Shown: positions 51,721 through 60,163 of the stretch, one piece after another
Numbering within the stretch: the stretch's first letter is position 1
Layout of the letters: each line of letters begins with the position of its first letter
NCBI GenBank assembly: GCA_031385545.1
Contig: JANNBN010000149.1
Coordinates: forward strand, 7,249-71,248
DNA: 64,000 bases
Source: JANNBN01 sp031385545
GTDB lineage: Bacteria; Actinomycetota; Acidimicrobiia; Acidimicrobiales; JANYDT01
Direction of reading: 5' to 3'
Made by a program: the position numbers and the translations under genes
The notes under the pieces: model-generated
Database searches by the model: none
What the model saw: only the letters and a program-made list of their open reading frames with translations
Told to the model about the DNA's origin: nothing

Positions 51721-53088
51721 ATGGCACCGAACACGCACATCCCGCACGAACAGCTTGAGGCCGATATCGCCGATGGTCGCATCGACACGGTGATCGCCGC
51801 GTTCGGCGACTTCCACGGGCGCCTGATCGGTAAGCGCACAGATGGTCAGTTCTACCTCGATGTCGTTGCCGAAGAGGGAACGGAGAATTGTGACTATCTC
51901 ATCGCATGCGATATCGACAACAACCCGGTTCCGGGCTTTCGCTTCACCAGCTACGACCAGGGTTATGGCGACATGCGTGGTGTGGTCGACCGTTCCACGG
52001 TGCGCTACCTTCCGTGGCTCGAGAAGACCGCTGTGGTGCTGCTCGACCTTGTTGACGTCGATACAGGCGACCCGATCGAAGAGTCGCCGAGGCGCATCCT
52101 GCAACGCCAGGCCGAGGCCGCGCTGGCCCATGGGTACACGGCCAAGATCGGATCGGAGATCGAGTTCTTCCTCTTCAAGGAGACCTACGACGAAGCGAAC
52201 GCCCGGGGGTATGTCGGCCTGACTCCCAACTCGCCGTATGTGGAGGATTATCACATCCTCCAGACGACCAAGGAGGAGAACGTCCTTGGTGCGATCCGGC
52301 GTGGCCTGCGAGACGCGGGCATGCCCGTCGAGTTCTCCAAGGGTGAGGCTGGCAAGGGCCAGCACGAACTCAACCTCACGTACCAAACGGCTGTCGAGAT
52401 GGCCGATACCAACCTGCTGTTCAAGAACGCGGTCAAAGAGATCGCCCTGTTCAACGGCCGCTCCGCCTGTTTCATGGCGAAGCCGCACTTCGACGACGCG
52501 GGCTCGTCGTGCCACATCCACTCGTCGCTGTGGGACAGCCAGCACAGCTTGATGTACGACCATGACGCGCACGGGATGAGCGATGTGTTCCGCTGGTACA
52601 TCGGCGGGCAGATCAAAGCGGCACGAGAGTTTTCGTTGATGACTGCGCCGACCATCAACAGCTACCGGCGGTTCCAGCCTGGGTCGTGGGCGCCAACCGG
52701 GATTGGATGGGCCACCGACAATCGAACGCTCGGTTTCCGGGTCGTCGGCCACGGGAACGGTATGCGCGTAGAGAATCGCATCCCAGGGGCCGACGCCAAC
52801 AGCTACCACGCGTTCGCGGCAACAATCGCTGCCGGGCTGCACGGGATTGAGAACCGGATCGAGCCACCGGATCCGTACCTCGGCAACGGTTACACCGCAG
52901 CCGACATCGAGCGGATCCCATCAACGTTCAACGAAGCCATGGAACTGTGGCAGCAGTCTGCATTGGCGAAGGAATGCTTCGGTGAGGATGTGCACCACCA
53001 CGTGCTCAACTTCGCGCGCGACGAGTGGCGCGCGTGGGGCGCCACGGTCACCACATGGGAACGGGCGCGGTACTTCGAGCGCATCTGA
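51721..53088 (+). CDS. Glutamine synthetase family protein (gamma-glutamyl-amine ligase-like)
   Basis: A 455-residue ATP-dependent ligase of the GS fold. It has SEIEFFLFKETYDEANARGY, the metal-site GEAGKGQHELNLTYQ, HIHSSLWDSQHSLMYD, SYRRFQPGSWAPTGIGWATD and VENRIPGADANSYHAFAATI. The N terminus (FGDFHGRLIGKRTDGQFYLD) and the replacement of the usual GS ammonia-site context resemble PuuA/GlnA3/GMAS-type enzymes that gamma-glutamylate polyamines, ethanolamine or methylamine. Its neighbours (aldehyde dehydrogenase, permease, DMGDH-like flavoenzyme) fit such a pathway. AAGGGA precedes the ATG. Confidence 0.88.
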   Translation: MAPNTHIPHEQLEADIADGRIDTVIAAFGDFHGRLIGKRTDGQFYLDVVAEEGTENCDYLIACDIDNNPVPGFRFTSYDQGYGDMRGVVDRSTVRYLPWLEKTAVVLLDLVDVDTGDPIEESPRRILQRQAEAALAHGYTAKIGSEIEFFLFKETYDEANARGYVGLTPNSPYVEDYHILQTTKEENVLGAIRRGLRDAGMPVEFSKGEAGKGQHELNLTYQTAVEMADTNLLFKNAVKEIALFNGRSACFMAKPHFDDAGSSCHIHSSLWDSQHSLMYDHDAHGMSDVFRWYIGGQIKAAREFSLMTAPTINSYRRFQPGSWAPTGIGWATDNRTLGFRVVGHGNGMRVENRIPGADANSYHAFAATIAAGLHGIENRIEPPDPYLGNGYTAADIERIPSTFNEAMELWQQSALAKECFGEDVHHHVLNFARDEWRAWGATVTTWERARYFERI

Positions 53089-53240
53089 TGGTGCATGACT
53101 CGGCACTGCAGCCGCGTAAATCTTGCGTTCCGCTCGGCGCGGTTCAGTGGCCCTATGGAATACTCCGGGCACCGCCATGATGGGCGCGACGTCTGGCGCA
53201 TGCCGACGAGGTCGCCGTCACCACACCAAGGGAGACATGC

Positions 53241-54812
53241 GTGTCTGCTTCCACCGGACCATCGCAGGACAGCGTCCACGACGCCGATCGTGACCAGCTC
53301 CATTCCCTGGGCTACGCCCAGGAACTGCATCGGGGAATGGGCACGTTCTCGAACTTTGCGATCAGCTTCTCCATCATCTCGATCCTCGCCGGAGCGCTGA
53401 CCAGCTTCTCGCTCGGGATGTTCGCCGGCGGCCCCCGCGTGATCCTGTTGGGTTGGGTCATCGTGGGCATCGGCGCGCTGGCAGTCGGTGCGGCAATGGG
53501 TGAGATCTGCTCGGCCTACCCAACAGCGGGCGGTCTGTACTACTGGTCGGCAAAACTGGCACGCAAGAACGGCGCCGCCTGGTCGTGGTTCACGGGCTGG
53601 TTCAACCTCGTCGGCCAGATCGGTGTGATTGCGTCTGTTGACTGGGCTCTGGCCAACTACGTGCTTTACAGCTTCAAGTTGTTGGGCTGGGACAGCCTGC
53701 GGCCCACCAAGTGGACGGTCTACGTGACCTATCTCATCCTGTTGGCCATCCATGGCCTGCTCAACACGTTCGGTGTCAACCTGGTGAAGAAGCTCGGTGA
53801 CATCAGCGTGTGGTGGCACGTGGCCGGTGTAGCAGTCATCGTGCTCGCGCTCCTGACCCTTGGAAAGAACAAGACCGGCACCACGGGGATCTTCGCGTTC
53901 AAGAACTCGACTGGCTGGAGCTTCCCCGGTTCCGGCATCTACGTGTTCCTGGTCGGCCTCCTGCTGGCGCAGTACACGATTACGGGGTTCGATGCCTCGG
54001 CGCACGTCAGCGAGGAGACGAAGGGAGCAGCGACCAGTGCGCCGAAAGCCATCGTGCGGTCGATCTGGATCTCGGCGATCGCAGCGTTGCTGATGAACGG
54101 TGCCATGCTGCTGGCGATGCCGAAGGGCAAGTACGACGAGATCGCGGCCGGCGGCATTCTTGCCGGTGCGCTGGTGTTCACAACGGCGATCACCGGGTTC
54201 GTGGGAAAGCTGCTTGTGATCATCGCAACCGTCGGACAGTTCTTCTGCGGGATGGCATCGGTCACCGCCAACAGCCGCATGATCTACGCGTTCTCGCGTG
54301 ACAAAGGGCTGCCCGGTTCGTCGCTGTGGCACAAGATCAACCCGCGCACCCGCACGCCGACGAACTCGATCTGGTTCGGCATCGTGCTGTCAGCGCTCGC
54401 CGGTGCGCTCACCCTGCTGCCCACCAAGAGAGGCGTCCCCGTGGCGTTCTTCGCGCTGACCCTCATGTGCGTGATCGGGCTCTACATCAGTTACATCATC
54501 CCCGTGTTCTTGCGGTTGCGAAATCCTGATTTCAAGCAGGGGCCATGGAACCTGGGTTCGCGCAGCAAGCTGGTCGGCTGGTTCGCTGTGGCGTACGTGC
54601 TGGTGATCTGCCTCGTCGGCCTGCTGCCACAGTTCGTTCCGTGGAACAAGTGGGAGACGGCCAACCTCACGCTTCCGGTGATCGGTGGGATTGCAATCGC
54701 TGTCGGCATCTGGTGGGTGGCTTCGGCCAACAAGTGGTTCTCCGGACCCATGGTCCAGGGTTCACGCGAAGAGCTGTTGGCGATCGAGCGGGAGCTCGAC
54801 GCGCTCGGCTGA
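53241..54812 (+). CDS. APC-family amino acid/amine permease
   Basis: A 523-residue membrane protein with about twelve helices. The N-terminal APC motif is MGTFSNFAISFSIISILAGA, followed by GEICSAYPTAGGLYYWSAKL, ITGFDASAHVSEETKGAATS (the consensus APC loop) and SRDKGLPGSSLWHKINPRTR. It is most like the GABA/polyamine/choline permease branch (BAT1/GabP-like). GTG start with AGGGAGA upstream; the 152-nt gap after the ligase holds no gene. Likely imports the amine used by the cluster. Confidence 0.9.
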   Translation: MSASTGPSQDSVHDADRDQLHSLGYAQELHRGMGTFSNFAISFSIISILAGALTSFSLGMFAGGPRVILLGWVIVGIGALAVGAAMGEICSAYPTAGGLYYWSAKLARKNGAAWSWFTGWFNLVGQIGVIASVDWALANYVLYSFKLLGWDSLRPTKWTVYVTYLILLAIHGLLNTFGVNLVKKLGDISVWWHVAGVAVIVLALLTLGKNKTGTTGIFAFKNSTGWSFPGSGIYVFLVGLLLAQYTITGFDASAHVSEETKGAATSAPKAIVRSIWISAIAALLMNGAMLLAMPKGKYDEIAAGGILAGALVFTTAITGFVGKLLVIIATVGQFFCGMASVTANSRMIYAFSRDKGLPGSSLWHKINPRTRTPTNSIWFGIVLSALAGALTLLPTKRGVPVAFFALTLMCVIGLYISYIIPVFLRLRNPDFKQGPWNLGSRSKLVGWFAVAYVLVICLVGLLPQFVPWNKWETANLTLPVIGGIAIAVGIWWVASANKWFSGPMVQGSREELLAIERELDALG

Positions 54813-54856
54813 CCCAGCCGCCGCTGCGACCTCGAACGCCAATCGGACTCCGCTGC

Positions 54857-55792
54857 ATGGACTCGCTCGCCGAGCTCGTGCAGCGGAGTTTCCGCGCCTG
54901 GCACCTTGACGATACCGGTGAGTCTTCATCGGGCGAACTGCCCGATGAAGTCGAGCTTGTCCCGCTGGCGGGCGGCCTCACCAACCGCAACTTCACGTTC
55001 AGTCACGCGGGTCGCACGTGCGTGGTGCGGGTACCCGGCGAGCGAACCGAGCTGCTTGGCATCGACCGGGCCAACGAAGCCGAAGCCGCTACGCGGGCAG
55101 CCTCTTTGGGAGTCGGCCCTCCCGTTGTCGGTCTTCTCGAAGGCGTCGGCACGTTGGTCACCGAACTTGTTGCCGGTGTGCACCACGAGGGCGTGGAGTT
55201 CGAGAAGCGGCTTCCTGACGTCGTGAAGCTGCTGCAGCGGTTCCATCGATCGGGTGACCTCGCCGGAGCCTTTCCGATTCACCGAGTGGTGGAATGGCAC
55301 ACACGCGATGCTGCGCTCCACGGCGTTCGGCCGCCGCAGACGGTCGATCGGCTGCTCGCCGTGTCTGCGCGAATCGAAGCTGCCTTCGCAGCGACGCCGG
55401 ATTCCGCTGTGCCGTGTCACAACGACCTGCTGCCGGCCAACGTGTTGTTCGGACCAAGCCGCACATGGTTGCTGGACTACGAATACGCCGGTATGAACGA
55501 TCGGTATTTCGACCTCGGCAACCTGGCCGTCAACGCAGCATTGGGACCCGCTGCCGATGACACTCTGTTGCAGCTGTACTTCGGTTCGGTGACGGACCGC
55601 AGCCGGGCGCGCCTTGTGCTCATGAAGATCATGAGCGAGTTCCGCGAAGGCATGTGGGCGGTGGTGCAACAGGCGATCAGCACACTGGACACCGACTTCG
55701 TGTCGTATGCGAACGAACGATTGGACAACTGCCTGCGATTGGCTACGGGCCAAGGTATCGACGCCTTGCTGCAAGCCGCGGCTAGCCCCTGA
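54857..55792 (+). CDS. Choline/ethanolamine-kinase-like phosphotransferase
   Basis: A 311-residue kinase-fold protein. LAGGLTNRNFTFSHAGRTCV in the N lobe, PCHNDLLPANVLFGPSRTWL as catalytic loop and LLDYEYAGMNDRYFDLGNLA as metal-binding segment follow the LicA/choline-kinase pattern (HNDL-x4-N, DYEY-x-N-x3-FDL-x-N). Phosphorylation of choline, ethanolamine or a related amino-alcohol is the best guess. It converges with the flavoenzyme gene: their 3' ends overlap by 11 nt. Confidence 0.82.
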   Translation: MDSLAELVQRSFRAWHLDDTGESSSGELPDEVELVPLAGGLTNRNFTFSHAGRTCVVRVPGERTELLGIDRANEAEAATRAASLGVGPPVVGLLEGVGTLVTELVAGVHHEGVEFEKRLPDVVKLLQRFHRSGDLAGAFPIHRVVEWHTRDAALHGVRPPQTVDRLLAVSARIEAAFAATPDSAVPCHNDLLPANVLFGPSRTWLLDYEYAGMNDRYFDLGNLAVNAALGPAADDTLLQLYFGSVTDRSRARLVLMKIMSEFREGMWAVVQQAISTLDTDFVSYANERLDNCLRLATGQGIDALLQAAASP

Positions 55793-58232
55793 TGCGGCGG
55801 TTGCTGGGGTCGTACAGGGGGATCAGGCTCACCTCGGCGGGGTGCCGCTGCGTCGCGACGTCCAGCTGGTACTCGCCATCAAGGACCCACGCCCGATCCA
55901 GTCCCCCGGCGTTGCGGACGTAGCCCATGCCGATCGACCGGCCGACCGTGTAGCCGTAGCCGCCGCTGGACAGCCACCCGACCCGCTGGCCGTTGCGGTA
56001 GATGGTCTCGCGGCCGAGTAGGACAACGGATGGGTCGCACGAGAACGTAGCCAGGAGTTTACGAACCCCTTCGGTGCGCTGGCGTTCGATTGCGCCGCGG
56101 CCGATGAATTCGACGTCGGCTGCGCGTTTCACCGCCCAGCCCAACCCTGCTTCCAGCGGGGTGGTGTCCGGACCGATGTCACTTCCCCACGACCGGTATC
56201 CCTTCTCCAGCCGACAGCTCTCGATGGAGCGGTAGCCGGCGTTGCACAGCCCCACCGGCGCGCCGGCCTCCATCACCGCCCGGTAGACCCGGTGTGCCTC
56301 CAAGATCGGAACATGCAGCTCCCAACCGAGTTCGCCCATGTATGTGATCCGCAGCGCCCGGACGGCGACCCCGTTCACGAAGATCGTCCGGAACGTCGAG
56401 AATTGAAACGATGGGTCGGAGACGTCTGCGTCGGTGAGCCGTTCCAGGACGGAACGTGACGCGGGCCCCATGAGCGACAGCACCGCCCACGAGTTGGTCA
56501 CATCGGTCAACTCGACGCGGAGGCCGGCCGGGAGATTCCTGCGGATCCAGTCCGCATCGTGGGTGGCGAATCCCGTCCCGGTGACCACGTAGAACTGATC
56601 ATCGTCGAGCCGAGCCACCGTGAGGTCGCATTGGATACCACCTCGCTCGTCGAGCAGTTGCGTATACGTCAGGCTGCCAGGTGGCTTGGTCACATCGTTC
56701 GCGCACAGCAGGTCCATCGCTGCGGCGGCGTCAGAACCCACCAGTTCATATTTTGCGAACGACGTCTGGTCAACCAGTACAGCGGCGGTTCGGCATGCGA
56801 CATGTTCTCGCCCCACAGCAGCGAACCAGTTCTGCCGTCCGTATGTGTACACATCAATCGGTGTCTCGCCGGCGTCTCGGTCTGCGAACCAGTTCGGCCG
56901 CTCCCACCCGAGCTTTTCGCCGAAACACGCGCCTGCAGCCAGCAGGTCTGTGTACAACGGTGACTGCCGGTTCGGTCGCCCCGAGCGATGCTCTTCGAAC
57001 GGCCATGCCATTGTGTAGTGCTTCGTGTACGCCTCGAGCGTTCGTGTGCGCACCCAGTCCGTGCTGCGGTGTGCATCGCCGAACCGCCGGATGTCGACCA
57101 CCCACAGGTCGAACGGCGGCGCGCCCTTGTGGACCCACTCGGCCAGCGCCATTCCAGCACCCCCGCCCGACGCGATTCCGAACGCGTTGAACCCGGCACC
57201 GATGAAGCAGTTTCGCAGCTCTGGGGCCTCTCCCAGGATGAAGTTTCCGTCGGGTGTGAAACTCTCCGGTCCGTTGATGAGCTGATTGATGCCGACCTCA
57301 CCCAGGGCCGGAACGCGGCCCATTGCCAGTTCCATCGTCGGCGAGAAGTGTTCGTAGTCCGGGTCGAGCAACTGGAAGTTGAACGGGGTCGGAATGCCCG
57401 CAACAGCCCATGGGACGGGGTTCGGTTCGTACCCGCCCATGGTGAGCCCGCCGACTTCTTCCTTGTAGTAGGTCAGCCGGTCGGGGTCCCTCAGCGTCGG
57501 CAACGTTGCTGGGACCCCACCGGGAAGTTGTGCCGTGATCACGTACTGGTGCTGCACCGGGACCAGGGGCACGTTGATTCCGACCGTTGCGGCAATCGCC
57601 CGTGTCCACTGTCCGCCGCAGATGACGACCTTCTCGCACCGGATGCGGCCCTGATCGGTGAGGACGGAGCGAATGACTCCGTCGGTCACTTCGATCGAGA
57701 GGACATTGGTATGTTCACAGAGTGTTGCTCCGGCCTGGCGCGCACCTTTGGCAAGCGCCATGGTGACATCGCTCGGGCTCACCTGCCCGTCGGTCGGAAG
57801 GAACGCCGCACCCACCACGTCGTCGACCTGCATCAGCGGCCAGAGGGCCTGCGCTTCGGCGGCCGACAGGAGATGCATGTCCAGGCCGAAGCTCTTCGCA
57901 GTGGTCGCCTGTCGTTTGACCTCGGTCCACCGCTCTGCGTTGCAGGCCAACCGCAGACCACCGTTCATCTTCCATCCGGTTGCCTGGCCGGTCTCGGCTT
58001 CCAAGCGACGGTAGAGGTCGACCGAGTACCCGAGCAGCTGGGTGATGTTCGCGCTCGTCCTGAGCTGACCCACCAGACCTGCAGCATGGAACGTCGAGCC
58101 GGAGGTGAGCGCGTGCCGTTCCACGAGCACCGTGTCTGTCAACCCCAGTTCGGCGAGGTGGTAGGCCGTGGAACAGCCGATGATCCCTCCGCCGATCACA
58201 ACCACCTTCGCCGTCTCCGGAAGTTCGTGCAT
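55782..58232 (-). CDS. FAD-dependent oxidoreductase, dimethylglycine/sarcosine dehydrogenase type with GcvT domains
   Basis: 816 residues. The N-terminal DAO domain has VVVIGGGIIGCSTAYHLAEL and STFHAAGLVGQLR, whose His (H49) matches the residue covalently bound to FAD in dimethylglycine dehydrogenase. The mid region has LITGPESFTPDGNFILGEAP-like INGPESFTPDGNFILGEA. The C half is an FAO_M linker plus GCV_T and GCV_T_C domains (MGELGWELHVPILEAHRVYR, WGSDIGPDTTPLEAGLGWAV) that would pass the methyl carbon to tetrahydrofolate. It demethylates an N-methylated amine; which one is unknown. ATG start, 7 nt after TATCGT. Confidence 0.9.
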   Translation of the reverse strand: MHELPETAKVVVIGGGIIGCSTAYHLAELGLTDTVLVERHALTSGSTFHAAGLVGQLRTSANITQLLGYSVDLYRRLEAETGQATGWKMNGGLRLACNAERWTEVKRQATTAKSFGLDMHLLSAAEAQALWPLMQVDDVVGAAFLPTDGQVSPSDVTMALAKGARQAGATLCEHTNVLSIEVTDGVIRSVLTDQGRIRCEKVVICGGQWTRAIAATVGINVPLVPVQHQYVITAQLPGGVPATLPTLRDPDRLTYYKEEVGGLTMGGYEPNPVPWAVAGIPTPFNFQLLDPDYEHFSPTMELAMGRVPALGEVGINQLINGPESFTPDGNFILGEAPELRNCFIGAGFNAFGIASGGGAGMALAEWVHKGAPPFDLWVVDIRRFGDAHRSTDWVRTRTLEAYTKHYTMAWPFEEHRSGRPNRQSPLYTDLLAAGACFGEKLGWERPNWFADRDAGETPIDVYTYGRQNWFAAVGREHVACRTAAVLVDQTSFAKYELVGSDAAAAMDLLCANDVTKPPGSLTYTQLLDERGGIQCDLTVARLDDDQFYVVTGTGFATHDADWIRRNLPAGLRVELTDVTNSWAVLSLMGPASRSVLERLTDADVSDPSFQFSTFRTIFVNGVAVRALRITYMGELGWELHVPILEAHRVYRAVMEAGAPVGLCNAGYRSIESCRLEKGYRSWGSDIGPDTTPLEAGLGWAVKRAADVEFIGRGAIERQRTEGVRKLLATFSCDPSVVLLGRETIYRNGQRVGWLSSGGYGYTVGRSIGMGYVRNAGGLDRAWVLDGEYQLDVATQRHPAEVSLIPLYDPSNRRIRG

Positions 58233-58239
58233 CTCCAAG

Positions 58240-58245
58240 ACGATA
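58240..58245 (-). promoter_or_regulatory. TATCGT -10 element, leaderless start of the flavoenzyme gene
   Basis: On the minus strand TATCGT is 7 nt from the ATG at 58232. Paired with the divergent TACCAT box at 58328, it makes a compact bidirectional promoter region of about 100 nt. Confidence 0.5.
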
Positions 58246-58327
58246 GGCCGTAGATCGCTCGCGTTGGCGTGCCGTGCGCTCGTTCGGAGCTGGCGCTCAT
58301 GCGCGCAGCGCACTCAGTATGCGCAGC

Positions 58328-58333
58328 TACCAT
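58328..58333 (+). promoter_or_regulatory. TACCAT -10 element, leaderless start of the PH-like protein gene
   Basis: TACCAT ends 7 nt before the GTG at 58341, without a ribosome-binding site. Confidence 0.45.
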
Positions 58334-58340
58334 CGCCCCT

Positions 58341-58850
58341 GTGTCCCACAGCCAACGCGGTCCGGTCGTGGACTCTTTTGCGCTGACCCGGTGGCAGCGG
58401 GTCCAGTGGTCGGCGGGGTCCCCTGTCCGTGCAATCGGCTTCGCGTGCTTCACGGCACTCTTGTCCTGGCTGGGGTTCGTCAGCATCGGCATGTCGGCAG
58501 TCCTCGCGATTGTGGTGATGGTCTGTTTTGCTCACTGGGTCCCCTTCGCATTGGCAGGTCGCAGTCGGCTCGGCATCTCGTCGCACGGCATCACCGACCA
58601 TCTCCGTTTCCGGACACATCGCTATGCGTGGGAGGAGATCAGTGCGCTGAAGGTGATGACGCTGCATCGCTCGACGCACGGCCTTGTCGTCGAACTGGTG
58701 AACCAGGCGACCGGCACGACCCGTACCGAGTTCTTGCGATCCAGCTGGAGGCCCAGTCCTGAGCAGGCTCGTCATTTGCTGGGGTTGGTTCGCGGGTCGG
58801 ACAAGTTCCGGGCAGACCTGGTTCCGGCAGCGCTACCGTCACAGCAATGA
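58341..58850 (+). CDS. PH-domain-like membrane protein
   Basis: A 169-residue protein with two adjacent hydrophobic segments (about residues 33-70, AIGFACFTALLSWLGFVSIG and MSAVLAIVVMVCFAHWVPFA). A small soluble domain follows (GISSHGITDHLRFRTHRYAW EE, then LVVELVNQATGTTRTEF) with the strand pattern of actinobacterial membrane-linked PH (PF10756-like) proteins. The role is unknown. Its stop overlaps the ATG of the decarboxylase (ATGA), so they are co-expressed. A longer in-frame start exists, but the GTG follows a -10 box. Confidence 0.6.
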   Translation: MSHSQRGPVVDSFALTRWQRVQWSAGSPVRAIGFACFTALLSWLGFVSIGMSAVLAIVVMVCFAHWVPFALAGRSRLGISSHGITDHLRFRTHRYAWEEISALKVMTLHRSTHGLVVELVNQATGTTRTEFLRSSWRPSPEQARHLLGLVRGSDKFRADLVPAALPSQQ

Positions 58851-60139
58851 GCGAATCGACCAACGCCACAACCGGGCCCCGCGCAAGGGCATGCATCCCG
58901 GAGCACGGCTCGGACCCCGATGATGTGCTTGGGCGCCTCGAAGGCTTTCGGTCCAACGACGTGAAATGGCAGGACGGCCGTGCGTTCTCGCTGACCTACT
59001 CCGCCGGCCCTGCAGCGCTCCGGCTGGCGAAGGATGCGTACAGCGCGTATTCCAGCGAGAACATGCTCAACCTCGACGCGTTTCCCAGCCTCCGCGCCAT
59101 GCAGAACGATGTGCTGAGCGCGGTGGGTTCCCTCCTGGGCGGGAACGATGAAACGGTCGGCGTGTTCACCAGCGGCGGTACCGAGAGCATCCTCACCGCC
59201 GTGCACGGCGCGCGCAGTTGGGGGCGGGCCAAAGGCATCGACCAACCCCGGATGATCCTCCCGACAACGGCTCATGCGGCGTTCTCCAAAGCTGCGGCCT
59301 ACTTCGACGTGGAAGCGGTCCGTGTTCCCGTCGGCGACGACTATCGAGCGGACCCGCGGGCAATGGAGGCGGCCATCGATGACCGCACCGTGTTGTTGGT
59401 GGCTTCGGCTCCTGCGTATCCCCAGGGGGTCATCGACCCGGTCGCGGACGTGGCTGCCATTGCCGACGCGAACTCGCTGCTGTGTCACGTCGATGCGTGC
59501 ATGGGCTTCACGCTGCCGTGGCTGCAGCAGTTGGGCGAAGTCTCCGTTCCGTGGAACTTCTTGGCGAGTGGGGTCACGTCGATGAGCTGTGACCTGCACA
59601 AGTTCGGTTACGCCGCGAAGGGTGCGGGGGTTCTGCTGCACCGCGACAAGTCGCTGCGTCGTCACCAGACGTTCGTCACGTCTGACTGGCTCGGTGGGCT
59701 TTACGGTTCGCCGGCGTTGCTGGGAACGCGCTCAGGCGGCGGCCTGGCGTCGGCTTGGGCGGTGATGCAGCATCTGGGCGCGGAAGGTTACCGCTCGCTG
59801 GCTGCCGATGCGCTTGCTGCGCGCCGAACGATTCAGGCAGGGGTCGAGTCCATCGAAGGGCTGAGCGTGCGCGGACGGCCCGATGCCACGCTGATCGCGT
59901 TCGGCGCGACTGATCCCGAAGCGCTCGACATCTTTGCCGTGGCCGACACGCTGTTGTCGCGCCATGGCTGGTTCGTCGATCGCCAGACCCCGCCGGACTC
60001 GCTGCATCTCACGGTGAACTCGATCCATCGTGAGACCGTCGATGCGTTCGTGACAGACCTGGCTTCGGTGGTCGGCCAGATACTTGCGCACAGCGGACCT
60101 GCCGGTGATCGTACGCGCGCATATGGAACGGTCGAGTAA
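58847..60139 (+). CDS. PLP-dependent decarboxylase/lyase (sphingosine-1-phosphate lyase / group II type)
   Basis: A 430-residue fold-type I PLP enzyme. GVFTSGGTESILTAVHGARS binds the cofactor phosphate, HVDACMGFTLPW has the aspartate that contacts the pyridine nitrogen, and SMSCDLHKFGYAAKGAGVLL carries the Schiff-base lysine (K252). The Asp-Leu-His-Lys motif and length fit the group of S1P lyase-like aminotransferase-class decarboxylases. The substrate could be a phospho-amino-alcohol or an amino acid; the choline-kinase-like gene nearby makes a phosphoethanolamine-type substrate conceivable. Confidence 0.87.
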   Translation: MSESTNATTGPRARACIPEHGSDPDDVLGRLEGFRSNDVKWQDGRAFSLTYSAGPAALRLAKDAYSAYSSENMLNLDAFPSLRAMQNDVLSAVGSLLGGNDETVGVFTSGGTESILTAVHGARSWGRAKGIDQPRMILPTTAHAAFSKAAAYFDVEAVRVPVGDDYRADPRAMEAAIDDRTVLLVASAPAYPQGVIDPVADVAAIADANSLLCHVDACMGFTLPWLQQLGEVSVPWNFLASGVTSMSCDLHKFGYAAKGAGVLLHRDKSLRRHQTFVTSDWLGGLYGSPALLGTRSGGGLASAWAVMQHLGAEGYRSLAADALAARRTIQAGVESIEGLSVRGRPDATLIAFGATDPEALDIFAVADTLLSRHGWFVDRQTPPDSLHLTVNSIHRETVDAFVTDLASVVGQILAHSGPAGDRTRAYGTVE

Positions 60140-60163
60140 GGGAGTCCGGAGGTCGGCCGAGGG

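Noticed and set aside
56988..58253. A 421-residue plus-strand frame opposite the DMGDH-like gene.
   Set aside because: Antisense shadow; the minus-strand gene has FAD-binding and GcvT motifs.
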